DNA of 49,874 bases from Deltaproteobacteria bacterium Ga0077550 (GTDB lineage: Bacteria > Myxococcota_A > Polyangia > Nannocystales > Nannocystaceae): contig LNFB01000381.1 in assembly GCA_001464385.1 (NCBI GenBank), forward strand, positions 1-49,874, read 5' to 3'. Shown piece by piece: positions 15,742 through 24,872 of the stretch. A program made the position numbers and the translations under genes. The notes beneath the pieces are model-generated. The model made no database searches and was not told the DNA's origin. It saw nothing but the letters and a program-made list of their open reading frames with translations. The first letter of the stretch is position 1. Each line of letters begins with the position of its first letter.

Positions 15742-15747
15742 TATACT
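15742..15747 (+). promoter_or_regulatory. -10 element of the kinase operon, leaderless-type
   Basis: TATACT lies 3 nt before GTG 15751 and 6 nt before GTG 15754, where transcription would be expected to begin. No good -35 hexamer is visible. The same arrangement, including the double start codon, occurs at 27683-27697. Confidence 0.5.
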
Positions 15748-15750
15748 GTC

Positions 15751-17163
<1,413 letters not shown>

Positions 17164-17165
17164 TC

Positions 17166-18401
17166 ATGATCTCGCTCGCCGGGACGTGGATCGCGGTGTG
17201 CCTGGCGGTGCAACCGGCACCGCCAGCGGGCGAGCGCCCGCTGGACTCGCTGCCCCACGCCGCGAAGGACGAGGCCCGCGCCCGCGAGGCCTGGGAGAAG
17301 GGCGCGGCGGCCTTCGCCGCGGGCGACATGCGCGAGGCGATCGTCCAATTCGAGGCGACGCATCGGTACTCGTCGCGGCCGGGCCCGCTCTTCTCCCTGG
17401 GCCAGGCGCACCGCCACCTGTGGGAGCAAGAGGGCGATCCGAAGCAGCGCCTGCTCGCCCTCGAGCGCTACCAGCTGTACCTCGACAAGGACCCCGAGGG
17501 CCCGCGCCGACTCGAGGCCGAGCGATGGATCAAGGAGCTGATGACCCAGGGTGAGCTCGAGGATCTCGGCGACGCCGGCCGTATCTTCACGCGCCTGGGG
17601 ATCACCAGTGCGACGCCGGCTGCGACGGTACGGATCGACGACGGCCAGCCGCTGCCGCTGCCGGCGACCCCCGACGTCGTGCCCGGACACCACAGCGTCA
17701 TCGTCGAGGCCCCGGGGTTCCACGCCCAGCGCCGCGAGGTCGAGCTGCCCGAGGGCTCGACCTTGCCGCTGCAGTTCGTGCTCGAGCCGGTCGAGGCCAG
17801 ACTGTGGATCCGCGGCCCCGCCGGGGCGGACTTCTACGTCGACGGTGAGCGGCGCGGCCGACTGCCCACGGCCTCGCCGTTGCTGGTCCCGCCCGGCACC
17901 CACCAGGTCGGCGTGGCCCAGGCCGGGCGCACGCTGTTCGTCCGCGAGATCGAGCTCGAGCGGGCGCAGACCCACCGCGTCGACGCGACCATCCAACGGA
18001 CCGGCCAGCGCAAGATCGCGATCGCAGCGGTGACCCTCGGCGCGGGCGCGGCCAGTGGCGGCGCGGCGATGCTGATCGCCGCGCTGGTCGAGCAGCGCCG
18101 CGCGCTTCGGATCCAGTCCGCGCTCGAGCGCTCGCCGGAGCTCGGCACACCGCAGCGCGACCTCGACGGGCGCGACCGTGCGATCGGGCGCCGCGATCTG
18201 TTCCGCGTCGCGGCAATCGCCACCGGAACGACCGGGCTCGTCGTGCTCGCCGCGGGCGTCGTGTTGTGGGTCACCGATCGCCCGCCGGTCGCGTCGTCGT
18301 TGCAGCGACCGGCGAACCGCGGGCGAGCGACCGCCCGGGTGCGAGCGGAGCTCTCGCTCGACGCCACCGGTGCGGCGGTCGGAGTCGGGGGCCGGTTTTG
18401 A
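17166..18401 (+). CDS. TPR/PEGA-domain membrane protein, partner of the kinase
   Basis: This 411-residue protein starts at ATG 17166, 2 bp after the kinase stop; GTG 17160 overlapping the stop is possible. After a signal-like N-terminus come TPR-like helices (AREAWEKGAAAFAAGDMREA, PLFSLGQAHRHLWEQEGD, LALERYQLYLDKDPEGPRRL). A first PEGA-like segment (VRIDDGQPLPLPATPDVVPG) and a second clear PEGA domain (LWIRGPAGADFYVDGERRG, VPPGTHQVGVAQAGRTLFVR) follow. Near the C-terminus two hydrophobic helices (IAIAAVTLGAGAASGGAAML, and then AIATGTTGLVVLAAGVVLWV) flank a charged loop. Proteins of this build often sit next to Hanks kinases in myxobacteria and are thought to act in the cell envelope; no function has been shown. 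The stop overlaps the next start (TTGA). Confidence 0.88.
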   Translation: MISLAGTWIAVCLAVQPAPPAGERPLDSLPHAAKDEARAREAWEKGAAAFAAGDMREAIVQFEATHRYSSRPGPLFSLGQAHRHLWEQEGDPKQRLLALERYQLYLDKDPEGPRRLEAERWIKELMTQGELEDLGDAGRIFTRLGITSATPAATVRIDDGQPLPLPATPDVVPGHHSVIVEAPGFHAQRREVELPEGSTLPLQFVLEPVEARLWIRGPAGADFYVDGERRGRLPTASPLLVPPGTHQVGVAQAGRTLFVREIELERAQTHRVDATIQRTGQRKIAIAAVTLGAGAASGGAAMLIAALVEQRRALRIQSALERSPELGTPQRDLDGRDRAIGRRDLFRVAAIATGTTGLVVLAAGVVLWVTDRPPVASSLQRPANRGRATARVRAELSLDATGAAVGVGGRF

Positions 18402-20893
18402 CGCCGCGCCACATCACCGGCGTCGTGCTCGGCGTGCTCGCCGGCTGCCACGCGTTCCCGAGCATCGATCTCGGGCTGTGCGGCAACGGCATCATCGAGC
18501 AGGACGAGGACTGCGACGACGGCAACGACGACGACGACGACGCGTGCAGCCAGTGCCACCTGGTCTGCGCACCGTCGGCGGACGCGACCGACGCCTGCCC
18601 GCCGGGGCGCGTGTGTGCCCCGGACCGGCTGTGCCGCGGTGCCGCCGGCGGGTTCGCGACCGAGGCCATCCGGTTCGCCACCGAGGGCGTGCTGGCGATC
18701 GGCGTCGGCGACCTCGACGGCGACGCGCGGGATGATCTCGCGGCGCTGCAGCCCTCGGGCATCGACGCGCTGCACGGCGCACCCGAACAGACGGTCCACC
18801 TCACCGGCGCCGAGGGGTGGTTCGTCCTCGGCGATCTCGACGGCGACGGGCGCGACGAACTCACGCTCGCACGGGCGCCGGACCTCGACCACGGCGGCGG
18901 ACTCTCGATCCTGCACGAGATCCCGCGGGACGACGACGGGCGCGTCGTCGCGCCGGTGATCGCCGCGACCGTCCTCGCCCAGGGCGACACCGGCCGGCTG
19001 CTCTCGGTGGCGCCGGTGCACGACAGCGTGCTCGACCTCGTGTCGGCGCAGGAGTCCTTCGCGTGGCGCAACGGCCAGCTCTCCGCGGCGCCGCTCGCCA
19101 CCGCGGTCCCGATCGATCCCACCGCGCTCGTCGGTCCGATCGCCGGCCTCCCGCTCGGCGATGGTGTGCAGTGCAGCACCGCCGACGGCGTCGCCTTCGC
19201 GCGCCGGAGCTTCGCGCTGGCCGCCCGCGGTACCGAAGCCGTCACGATGCTCGCGACCTGCGATGGTGCCGAGCTCACGCGGCTGGCCGACGTCGCGCTG
19301 CCCGACGGCGAGCACCTCGGCGCCGCCGGGTCGTTCTTGGTCGACGTGGACGCCGACGACACGCTCGACCTCGTCGTGCAGACCGAGTCCGCCGCGGTGC
19401 GCGTCGCCTACGGCGTCGGGGACGGCTCGTTCCATGGCGATGCCATGGCACCCGAGGCCGATGGCGACGATCGGTTCGCCGCGACGCCGCTGTGGCAACC
19501 CGAGGCCACCACCACCGTCCTGCTCGCCGCCGCCGACTTCGACGACGATGGCCGGATCGAGCTGGTGACCTCGACCGACTTCGTCGACGCCCCCGAGGCG
19601 TGCGTCCAAGGCTGCCCGATCGCCTGGGACGCGCCGCTCGGCCGTGCCGCAGCGATCGACTTCGACGGCGATGGTGAGCTCGACGTCGTGGGTACCCGCG
19701 TGGGCAGTGATGGGCTCGACGACACGCTCGCCGTTCGACTCGGCGACCGATCGCTGGCGGGTCGGTGGTTCACCGAGCCCCACCTCTTCGAGCTCGAAGG
19801 GACCGCTATCGACCTCGTCGACGGGGACTTCGACGGCGACACGTTGGCGGACGTCGCCGCGGTCGTGCGCCGCGACGACGACGACGACGGACCCGCGGCC
19901 GATGCCGTCGTCGTCGTGCACGGCGGCGGCACCCTGGCGTGGCGATCCACCGAACTCGGGCCCTTCGACGAGGTGCAGTCGATCGCCGTCGACGCTCGGG
20001 ACACGCTCGTGCTGCGCACGCGCGACGCCCAGGGACGGGCGGTCGGGACCTTCCTGCGACCGGCGGATCCGGTCGCCGACTTCGGCGTCTCCATACGCCA
20101 GCCCGCGATGGTGCGCACCGCGACCGGTGTCGCCGTCGTCGCCTTGGGTCGCGACGGCCAGGGCGAGCGGCTGTTCCACTTCGCCGCGGACGACGGCACG
20201 CTCTCGCCCCGCGACCTCGTCGAGGGCCCGACGCCGTCGGGGATGGGCGCGGGTGCGGGACAGACCGCGCTGTCGATCGCCGTCGAGCTCGACGGGCTCG
20301 CCCCCGAGGAGCTCGTCCTGCTCGCCACGACCGACGCCGGCGGCGCGGTGTGGACGTTGGCGCAGACCGACGCCGGCGTGTGGGAAGAGCGAGCGCGGCT
20401 CGACGTCGGTCCGGGGTTCGCGACGCGGCCGGTGGCGGGTGATGCCGCAGAACCGGGGGCCACACCGGTCGCCGGGCCAGGCAGCAGCGTGCTGCCGATC
20501 GACGTCGACGTCGACGGTGACCTCGATCTGCTCGTCACCACCGCCGAGGTGCTGCCGCGCGTGATCGTGCTGCGCAACGACGACGGCTGGCTCGGGGCGC
20601 CGACGGTGCTCTTCGACAGCGTGCACTTCGGCGCGTTCGAGATCGGCGATCTCGCGCCGTGGCACCCGCGCGCCGACGGCACCCCGCGCTTCGTCGTCGG
20701 CGGTGACGACGGTGTCGGCATCGCGACGGTGGATCTCGATCGCGGGCGCATCGTCATCGACGATCGCTCGGAGGCCAGGGCCGAGGCGGTCGACACCGCA
20801 GACTTCGATGGCGACGGCCTGCTCGATCTGGTGATCGCGACGTCGAACGAGGTCCGCGTCCACGCGGCCCTCGAGACCCTGGGCCTGGACTGA
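18398..20893 (+). CDS. FG-GAP/VCBS-repeat lipoprotein with DUF4215 Cys-rich segment
   Basis: This 831-residue protein starts at TTG 18398, which overlaps the upstream stop (TTGA); initiation is therefore probably by coupling. The lipoprotein signal is short (GVVLGVLAGC). Residues about 25-55 (LCGNGIIEQDEDCDDGND, CSQCHLVC) match the DUF4215 Myxococcus Cys-rich repeat. The rest is a string of FG-GAP/VCBS-like repeats, each with a calcium-binding Asp loop: GDLDGDARDD, GDLDGDGRDE, VDVDADDTLD, ADFDDDGRIE, IDFDGDGELD, GDFDGDTLAD, DVDVDGDLD, ADFDGDGLLD. These should fold as an integrin-like beta-propeller outside the cell, perhaps for adhesion. It is the third gene of the kinase operon; the response regulator starts 24 bp later. 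Confidence 0.93.
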   Translation: MTPRHITGVVLGVLAGCHAFPSIDLGLCGNGIIEQDEDCDDGNDDDDDACSQCHLVCAPSADATDACPPGRVCAPDRLCRGAAGGFATEAIRFATEGVLAIGVGDLDGDARDDLAALQPSGIDALHGAPEQTVHLTGAEGWFVLGDLDGDGRDELTLARAPDLDHGGGLSILHEIPRDDDGRVVAPVIAATVLAQGDTGRLLSVAPVHDSVLDLVSAQESFAWRNGQLSAAPLATAVPIDPTALVGPIAGLPLGDGVQCSTADGVAFARRSFALAARGTEAVTMLATCDGAELTRLADVALPDGEHLGAAGSFLVDVDADDTLDLVVQTESAAVRVAYGVGDGSFHGDAMAPEADGDDRFAATPLWQPEATTTVLLAAADFDDDGRIELVTSTDFVDAPEACVQGCPIAWDAPLGRAAAIDFDGDGELDVVGTRVGSDGLDDTLAVRLGDRSLAGRWFTEPHLFELEGTAIDLVDGDFDGDTLADVAAVVRRDDDDDGPAADAVVVVHGGGTLAWRSTELGPFDEVQSIAVDARDTLVLRTRDAQGRAVGTFLRPADPVADFGVSIRQPAMVRTATGVAVVALGRDGQGERLFHFAADDGTLSPRDLVEGPTPSGMGAGAGQTALSIAVELDGLAPEELVLLATTDAGGAVWTLAQTDAGVWEERARLDVGPGFATRPVAGDAAEPGATPVAGPGSSVLPIDVDVDGDLDLLVTTAEVLPRVIVLRNDDGWLGAPTVLFDSVHFGAFEIGDLAPWHPRADGTPRFVVGGDDGVGIATVDLDRGRIVIDDRSEARAEAVDTADFDGDGLLDLVIATSNEVRVHAALETLGLD

Positions 20894-20917
20894 GGCGGAC
20901 ATGCGCGGGAGATCGTC

Positions 20918-21595
20918 ATGAAGCTGCTGCTCGTCGAGGACAACCCCAAGCTCGGGCCGATGCTCGCCGGTGGCCTGCGCGACGAGGGTCATGTGGTGGC
21001 GCTGGCGACCACGGGCAAGGAGGCCCTCGACGCCGCCGCGCTCGAGCGCTTCGACGCGATCATCCTCGACATGATGCTACCGGACGTCGACGGCCTCACC
21101 GTGCTCGACACGGTGCGCCGACGCGGGGACGCCACGCCGGTGCTGGTGCTGTCCGCCCGCGATCAACCCGCCGATCGCATCGGCGGGCTCGACAAGGGCG
21201 CCGACGACTACCTGACCAAGCCGTTCTCGTTCGACGAGCTGCTCGCGCGGCTTCGGGCGCTCGTGCGCCGGGCTAGTGGCGCCAGTCATACGGGTGTGAT
21301 CGTCGTGGCCGATCTCGAGATCGACACCACCGGGAAGGTCGCGCGGCGCGGCGGACTCGAGATCGTGCTGTCCGCCCGCGAGTACGCGATCCTCGAGTGC
21401 CTCGCCCTGCGTCGGGGACGCGTCGTCAGTCGCGACACCCTGCTCGAGACCGTCTACGACGGCGACGACATGCCCGAGTCGAACGTCCTCGAGGTCTACG
21501 TGGCGGCGCTGCGCCGGAAGATCGATCGCGACTTCCCGAACAAGCTCATCGGCACGCGGCGCGGGCTGGGCTACATCCTCGCGGAGGAGACGTGA
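20918..21595 (+). CDS. OmpR-family response regulator
   Basis: This 225-residue protein starts at ATG 20918, with GGGAG (20907-20911) 6 nt upstream. The receiver domain (1-115) carries VEDN with acidic residues 7-8, phospho-acceptor Asp near 51 in IILDMMLPDVDG, Ser in LVLSARDQ and Lys in DDYLTKPFSFDELLAR. The C-terminal winged-helix domain (about 128-220) shows LSAREYAILECLALRRGRVV, DTLLETVYDGDDMPESN, VLEVYVAALRRKID and IGTRRGLGYIL. The sequence is closest to QseB/PmrA/TctD-type regulators, which bind direct repeats 11 bp apart. Such repeats lie upstream of the PepSY-like gene (15077) and the acidic lipoprotein gene (23189-23206), making these likely targets. The stop overlaps the histidine-kinase start. 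Confidence 0.97.
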   Translation: MKLLLVEDNPKLGPMLAGGLRDEGHVVALATTGKEALDAAALERFDAIILDMMLPDVDGLTVLDTVRRRGDATPVLVLSARDQPADRIGGLDKGADDYLTKPFSFDELLARLRALVRRASGASHTGVIVVADLEIDTTGKVARRGGLEIVLSAREYAILECLALRRGRVVSRDTLLETVYDGDDMPESNVLEVYVAALRRKIDRDFPNKLIGTRRGLGYILAEET

Positions 21596-22548
21596 CCACC
21601 GGCGCGCGCCTGGTCGTCGTCGCGATCGCGGCGATCCCCCTCGCGTTGGTCGCGACGATCCACGTCGATGCGACCGCGCGATTGACCGCGGCCGGCGGCT
21701 CGCTCGACGGTTTGCTGCGGACCCACGCGCTGCTGGCCGCCGCGGCCGCGATGCTGTCGGCGGGCCTGGCGTCGTGGTGGCTCGGTCGTCGGCCGACCAG
21801 ATCGCCCACCGACGACAGCGCCGCGCGCAGTCAGTCGGCCAGCGCTGGTGCGGACGTCGGACGACTGCGCGACGAGCTCGGGGCGGCGCTCGCCCGCGAG
21901 CGCGAGTTCAGCGGGCACCTCGCCCACGAGCTGCGCACGCCGCTGGCGGTGCTGCGCACCGGGCTAGAGCTTTCTCGACGACGACAGGCCAGCCTCGAAC
22001 CCGACGACCGACTCGACGAGCTGCTCGAGACCGTCGATGACATGGGTCGACTGGTGAACGACCTGCTGATGCTCGCGCGGCTCGGTGGCGCCGAGCCGGC
22101 CCGGCGCACGCCCGTCGCCATGCGGGCCGTCGTCGAGGCGACGTGGCGACGACTCGAGGCCAAGGCGCGCGCCCGCGAGCTGGCGTTCGAGGATCGCCTG
22201 CCCGACGACTTCACGATCGCCGGCGATCGCGACAAGCTCCAGATCGTGCTGCAGAACCTCCTGGGCAACGCGGTCAGCTACACCGAGCGTGGCGGCGCGA
22301 TCGCGGTGTCGAGTCCGCGGCCCGACGTCGTGTGGATCTGGGACAGCGGGCCTCAGCTCGCGCCCGATCAGCTCCACCGCGTCTTCGATCGGATGTGGCG
22401 CGCCGATCCGGCCCGGACCGACGCCACCCAGCACGCCGGCCTCGGCCTCTCGCTCGCCCGGGCGCTGTGCGAGAACATGGGGCTGCGCCTGGGTGTCGAG
22501 AACGTCGCGAGTGGGGGCCTGGCGTTCGTGATCTCACCGGCGCCGTGA
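21592..22548 (+). CDS. Sensor histidine kinase with very short periplasmic loop
   Basis: This 318-residue protein starts at GTG 21592, overlapping the regulator stop (GTGA) and preceded by GGAGGAG. Two transmembrane helices (LVVVAIAAIPLALVATI and ALLAAAAAMLSAGLASWWLG) enclose only about 25 outside residues, and no HAMP domain is evident. The HisKA box EFSGHLAHELRTPLAVLRTG holds the phospho-accepting His, and the catalytic ATPase domain shows LQIVLQNLLGNAVSYTERGG, WDSGPQ and AGLGLSLARAL. It should phosphorylate the OmpR-type regulator encoded just upstream. With so small a sensor region it probably senses within the membrane, or a metal, or works through a periplasmic partner such as the PepSY-like lipoprotein; this is inference. 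Confidence 0.95.
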   Translation: MTTGARLVVVAIAAIPLALVATIHVDATARLTAAGGSLDGLLRTHALLAAAAAMLSAGLASWWLGRRPTRSPTDDSAARSQSASAGADVGRLRDELGAALAREREFSGHLAHELRTPLAVLRTGLELSRRRQASLEPDDRLDELLETVDDMGRLVNDLLMLARLGGAEPARRTPVAMRAVVEATWRRLEAKARARELAFEDRLPDDFTIAGDRDKLQIVLQNLLGNAVSYTERGGAIAVSSPRPDVVWIWDSGPQLAPDQLHRVFDRMWRADPARTDATQHAGLGLSLARALCENMGLRLGVENVASGGLAFVISPAP

Positions 22549-22551
22549 CGA

Positions 22552-22588
22552 CGCCGGGCGGGCTCGATTCGATCGAACCCGCCCGGCG
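22552..22588. terminator. Bidirectional terminator-like hairpin
   Basis: A perfect 11-bp stem, CGCCGGGCGGG (22552-22562) with CCCGCCCGGCG (22578-22588), encloses a 15-nt loop containing TTCGATCGAA. It sits between the convergent histidine-kinase and acidic-lipoprotein genes. No T-run follows on either strand, so Rho or another factor may be needed. Confidence 0.65.
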
Positions 22589-22602
22589 CATCGCGGGCGC
22601 GG

Positions 22603-23139
22603 CTAGTCTTCGTCGACGTCCGGGGCGCCGTTGGCCTCACAGGCCTCGTCGAGGGCGTCCGACGCGGCGCACTCGGCTGCGTCGTCGCCGAACATCACCT
22701 CGCACGCATCGTCGAGGGACTCGGCGGCGACGCAGCTCTCGTCGGCGCCGCCGTCCTCGCAGGCCTCGTCGATCGCATCGAACGCGGCGCATGCGGCGGC
22801 ATCCTCGCCGTGAGCCGCCTCGCAGGCATCATCGATGGACGCCGCCGCCTCGCAGAACCCGCTGTCGTCGTCCTCATCCTCGTTGTCGTCGTCCTCATCC
22901 TCCTTGTCGTCGTCCTCCGAGTCCTTGTCGTCGTCCTCCGAGTCCTTGTCGTCGTCCTCCGAGTCCTCGTCGCAGTCGGCGTGGCCGGTGTCCGCATCGT
23001 CCTGCGTGGTCGATCCTGCGCCCTCTCGGATCGTGGGCGACCCGCCGTCGTCAGCGTCGCACGCCGTCGTGGGCAGGGCGAGGGCCAGCAGGCCCAGGAT
23101 GGTTGCGAGACGAGGCTTGGGGGTGGATTGGGTCGTCAT
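22603..23139 (-). CDS. Acidic, Cys-repeat lipoprotein, probable target of the two-component system
   Basis: This 178-residue protein starts at ATG 23139, with GGGAAG 6 nt upstream. The lipoprotein signal is ATILGLLALALPTTAC. Residues about 55-95 are nearly all acidic, with repeats of DSEDDDK encoded by 21-bp DNA repeats. The C-terminal 85 residues are four degenerate units of about 20 residues, each with a pattern like CxAxxxIDDACE (CEAAASIDDACEAAHGEDAA, CAAFDAIDEACEDGG, CVAAESLDDACEVMFGDDA, CAASDALDEACEANG). Eight regularly spaced Cys among many Asp/Glu suggest metal or calcium binding or a disulfide ladder outside the cell. The 11-bp-spaced direct repeat at 23189-23206 resembles the one upstream of the PepSY-like gene. 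No known family recognised. Confidence 0.85.
   Translation of the reverse strand: MTTQSTPKPRLATILGLLALALPTTACDADDGGSPTIREGAGSTTQDDADTGHADCDEDSEDDDKDSEDDDKDSEDDDKEDEDDDNEDEDDDSGFCEAAASIDDACEAAHGEDAAACAAFDAIDEACEDGGADESCVAAESLDDACEVMFGDDAAECAASDALDEACEANGAPDVDED
22900..22970. repeat. 21-bp tandem repeat coding DSEDDDK
   Basis: Three near-identical units start near 22904, 22925 and 22946 (TTGTCGTCGTCCTCCGAGTC plus one base), with degenerate units on their left. They code for the acidic heptads of the lipoprotein at 22603-23139. Confidence 0.85.
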
Positions 23140-23188
23140 CTGGTGCTTCCCGGCGCGTCGGCGCCTCGATCCGCAGCCTGGGCCGCGG

Positions 23189-23206
23189 ACCTGAAGCGGA
23201 TCTGAG
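23189..23206 (-). promoter_or_regulatory. Direct-repeat operator upstream of the acidic lipoprotein gene
   Basis: Read on the minus strand: CTCAGATCCGCTTCAGGT, with two TCAG half-sites 11 bp apart. It matches the site at 15077-15094 at most positions, including the full second repeat TTCAGGT. It ends about 50 bp before ATG 23139. Confidence 0.55.
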
Positions 23207-23316
23207 AAACGAGGGGAAATCCACCGCGCGGTGCGAGCAGGCACGCTCGACCGGCACGCAGAAACCCCACCGCGCCTCAGCTGGCCTTAACGAACGGCTG
23301 TCACGCTGCCCAGGAC

Positions 23317-24120
23317 ATGCACACATCATCAAGCATCGTGGTCGCCACCGTGTTGGCCGTGTCCCCTCTCGCCTGCGACGCGCCGCAGAGCGACACATCC
23401 GAGGGCGACGCGAGCTCGGGCGGCGACGCGAGCTCGGGCGGCGACTCGACCGGCGACGAACCGCTGCCGCAGTGCCACGCGGTGAACGTGGACGTGGCGT
23501 CGTGCGATCCGGCGGTCGCCACGTTCTCGCTCGACTCGACCAATCCCTGGTACCCGCTGGTGCCCGGCGCGATCGTCGAGCTCGCGGGCGAAGGGGAAGG
23601 CGACGAGGCTGGCATCGCGGTCACGGTCAGGCGTGAGGTGCTGTCCGAGACCCGCACGATTCTGGGCGTGCAGACCCACGTGTTGCGCCACGAGACCCGC
23701 TTCGACGGTGTGCTGCACGAGGTCGCGCTCAACTTCTACGTCGAGGCCACCGACGGCACCGTGTGCTACTTCGGCGAGGACGTGGAGTTCTACGACGACA
23801 TGGGCACGTTCGAGAACACCGACGGCACTTGGCGCGCGGGCGAAGACGGCGCGCTCCCCGGTGTGATCATGCCGGCGATGCCCGCGGTCGGCGATGCTTA
23901 CTATCAGGAGAACGCGCCGGGGATCGCGTTGGATCAGGGCCGGATCACCGCCGACGATCTGACCACGGAGATCGACGGCCAGTCGTACCCGACGATCCAG
24001 ATTGTCGACACCAATCCGATCGACGACGAGGAGCCGTGCGAAGACGAGGAGAAGCGCTACGCGATGGGCATCGGCGAGGTCAAGGACACCGTGCTCGAGG
24101 TGGTGTCGTTCACGCCCTGA
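23317..24120 (+). CDS. Secreted lipoprotein of unknown function
   Basis: This 267-residue protein starts at ATG 23317, with AGGAC directly before it. Its lipoprotein signal is IVVATVLAVSPLAC, followed by a repeated Ser/Gly/Asp linker (GDASSGGDASSGGD). The folded part contains DSTNPWYPLVPGAIVELAGE, VRREVLSETRTILGVQTHVL, VALNFYVEATDGTVCYFGED and VEFYDDMGTF. This resembles a widespread but unnamed family of exported proteins that often begin with a phrase like NPYFPL-PG and contain WYAQD-G-VWYFGE; the resemblance is from memory. The remainder is acidic and ends with IGEVKDTVLEVVSF. It probably acts at the outer membrane or cell surface. The convergent-divergent context (acidic lipoprotein to the left, another lipoprotein to the right) does not reveal its role. 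Confidence 0.82.
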   Translation: MHTSSSIVVATVLAVSPLACDAPQSDTSEGDASSGGDASSGGDSTGDEPLPQCHAVNVDVASCDPAVATFSLDSTNPWYPLVPGAIVELAGEGEGDEAGIAVTVRREVLSETRTILGVQTHVLRHETRFDGVLHEVALNFYVEATDGTVCYFGEDVEFYDDMGTFENTDGTWRAGEDGALPGVIMPAMPAVGDAYYQENAPGIALDQGRITADDLTTEIDGQSYPTIQIVDTNPIDDEEPCEDEEKRYAMGIGEVKDTVLEVVSFTP

Positions 24121-24236
24121 GCGGCTTCGCGCCGGTCATGGTCCACCCTTGTCTGCTGTCGAGGGCGTTGCCGCACGTCGTTTCGGACGTCCGAGCACCG
24201 CAACCCGACGGCCTCGCGGCCGTCCCTCCGAGTGCG

Positions 24237-24752
24237 ATGATGCTTCGAACGACCACTGCCCTACTCGCCCTCTTCCTCACCACCGCGCCCACGGGTTGCG
24301 ACAGCAAGTCGGACGCGAAGTCCGGCGACGCAAAGACGGCCGACGCAAAGTCCGGCGACGCGAAATCCGGCGACGCAAAGTCCGGCGACGCCAAGGCGGC
24401 CGACGCCAACGCCGGCCCCGACTACGCGAAGATCGACGGCTTCGTCGCGGCGGCGAAGACCTCCGAGGACTTCGACAAGGTCCTCGAGGGCTGCATGGGC
24501 ATCGCCATCGACCTGGCCATGGCCAAGAAGATCGAGAACGCCGACACCGACCCCGACTACTGGGCCCACTGCAAGATCGGACCGGCGCGGGCGAAGGCGC
24601 AGCTGGTGATCAAGGAGAGCACCCCGGACAAGATGCACACATCGTGCATCGCCGCCGCGATGGTGGCCGAGGAGATCCGCGACGCGAACAAGCCCGAGTC
24701 GGAGGAGTTCAAGACGCTCGCCGAGAACGTGAACAAGGCCTGCGGCATGTGA
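24237..24752 (+). CDS. Lipoprotein with DAKSG repeats
   Basis: This 171-residue protein starts at ATG 24237 (a second ATG follows immediately). Its lipoprotein signal is TTALLALFLTTAPTGC. About 40 residues of Ala/Asp/Lys/Gly linker follow, made of 5-residue units (DAKSG, DAKTA, DAKAA) coded by 15-bp DNA repeats. The C-terminal 110 residues are helical, with three Cys (VLEGCMGIAIDLAMAKK, YWAHCKIGPARAKAQLVIKE, TSCIAAAMVAEEIRDANKPE). No family was recognised. It is likely outer-membrane anchored. The gene is 116 bp downstream of another lipoprotein gene, and both could belong to one transcript. Confidence 0.8.
   Translation: MMLRTTTALLALFLTTAPTGCDSKSDAKSGDAKTADAKSGDAKSGDAKSGDAKAADANAGPDYAKIDGFVAAAKTSEDFDKVLEGCMGIAIDLAMAKKIENADTDPDYWAHCKIGPARAKAQLVIKESTPDKMHTSCIAAAMVAEEIRDANKPESEEFKTLAENVNKACGM
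24310..24410. repeat. 15-bp tandem repeats coding the DAKSG linker
   Basis: Seven or so degenerate 15-bp units of the type GACGCAAAGTCCGGC lie in the linker of the lipoprotein gene at 24237-24752. Confidence 0.8.
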
Positions 24753-24872
24753 GCCGTGGCGAGGGCCGACGCCGTCGGTCCATCCGGTTTTCCGCTGCTG
24801 CGCGCACGTTCTTCCTCGTCGTCGCGCGGCCGGGCGGCAGCTACGACAGGAGTCGCTGGCTGGAACACCGCG

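Noticed and set aside
22552..22588. tRNA-like or attachment-site-like hairpin with TTCGATCGAA
   Set aside because: There is no acceptor, D or anticodon arm; position between convergent genes fits a terminator. No tRNA was recognised in the window.
23276..23297. Third copy of the 11-bp direct-repeat operator, upstream of the lipoprotein at 23317
   Set aside because: CTCAGCTGGCCTTAACGA keeps only the first half-site; the second lacks TCAG.
22143..23636. Plus-strand Arg-rich frame across the histidine-kinase end and acidic lipoprotein
   Set aside because: It overlaps three supported features on both strands and is made mostly of Arg/His/Pro codons, as expected for the complement of Asp/Glu-rich repeats.
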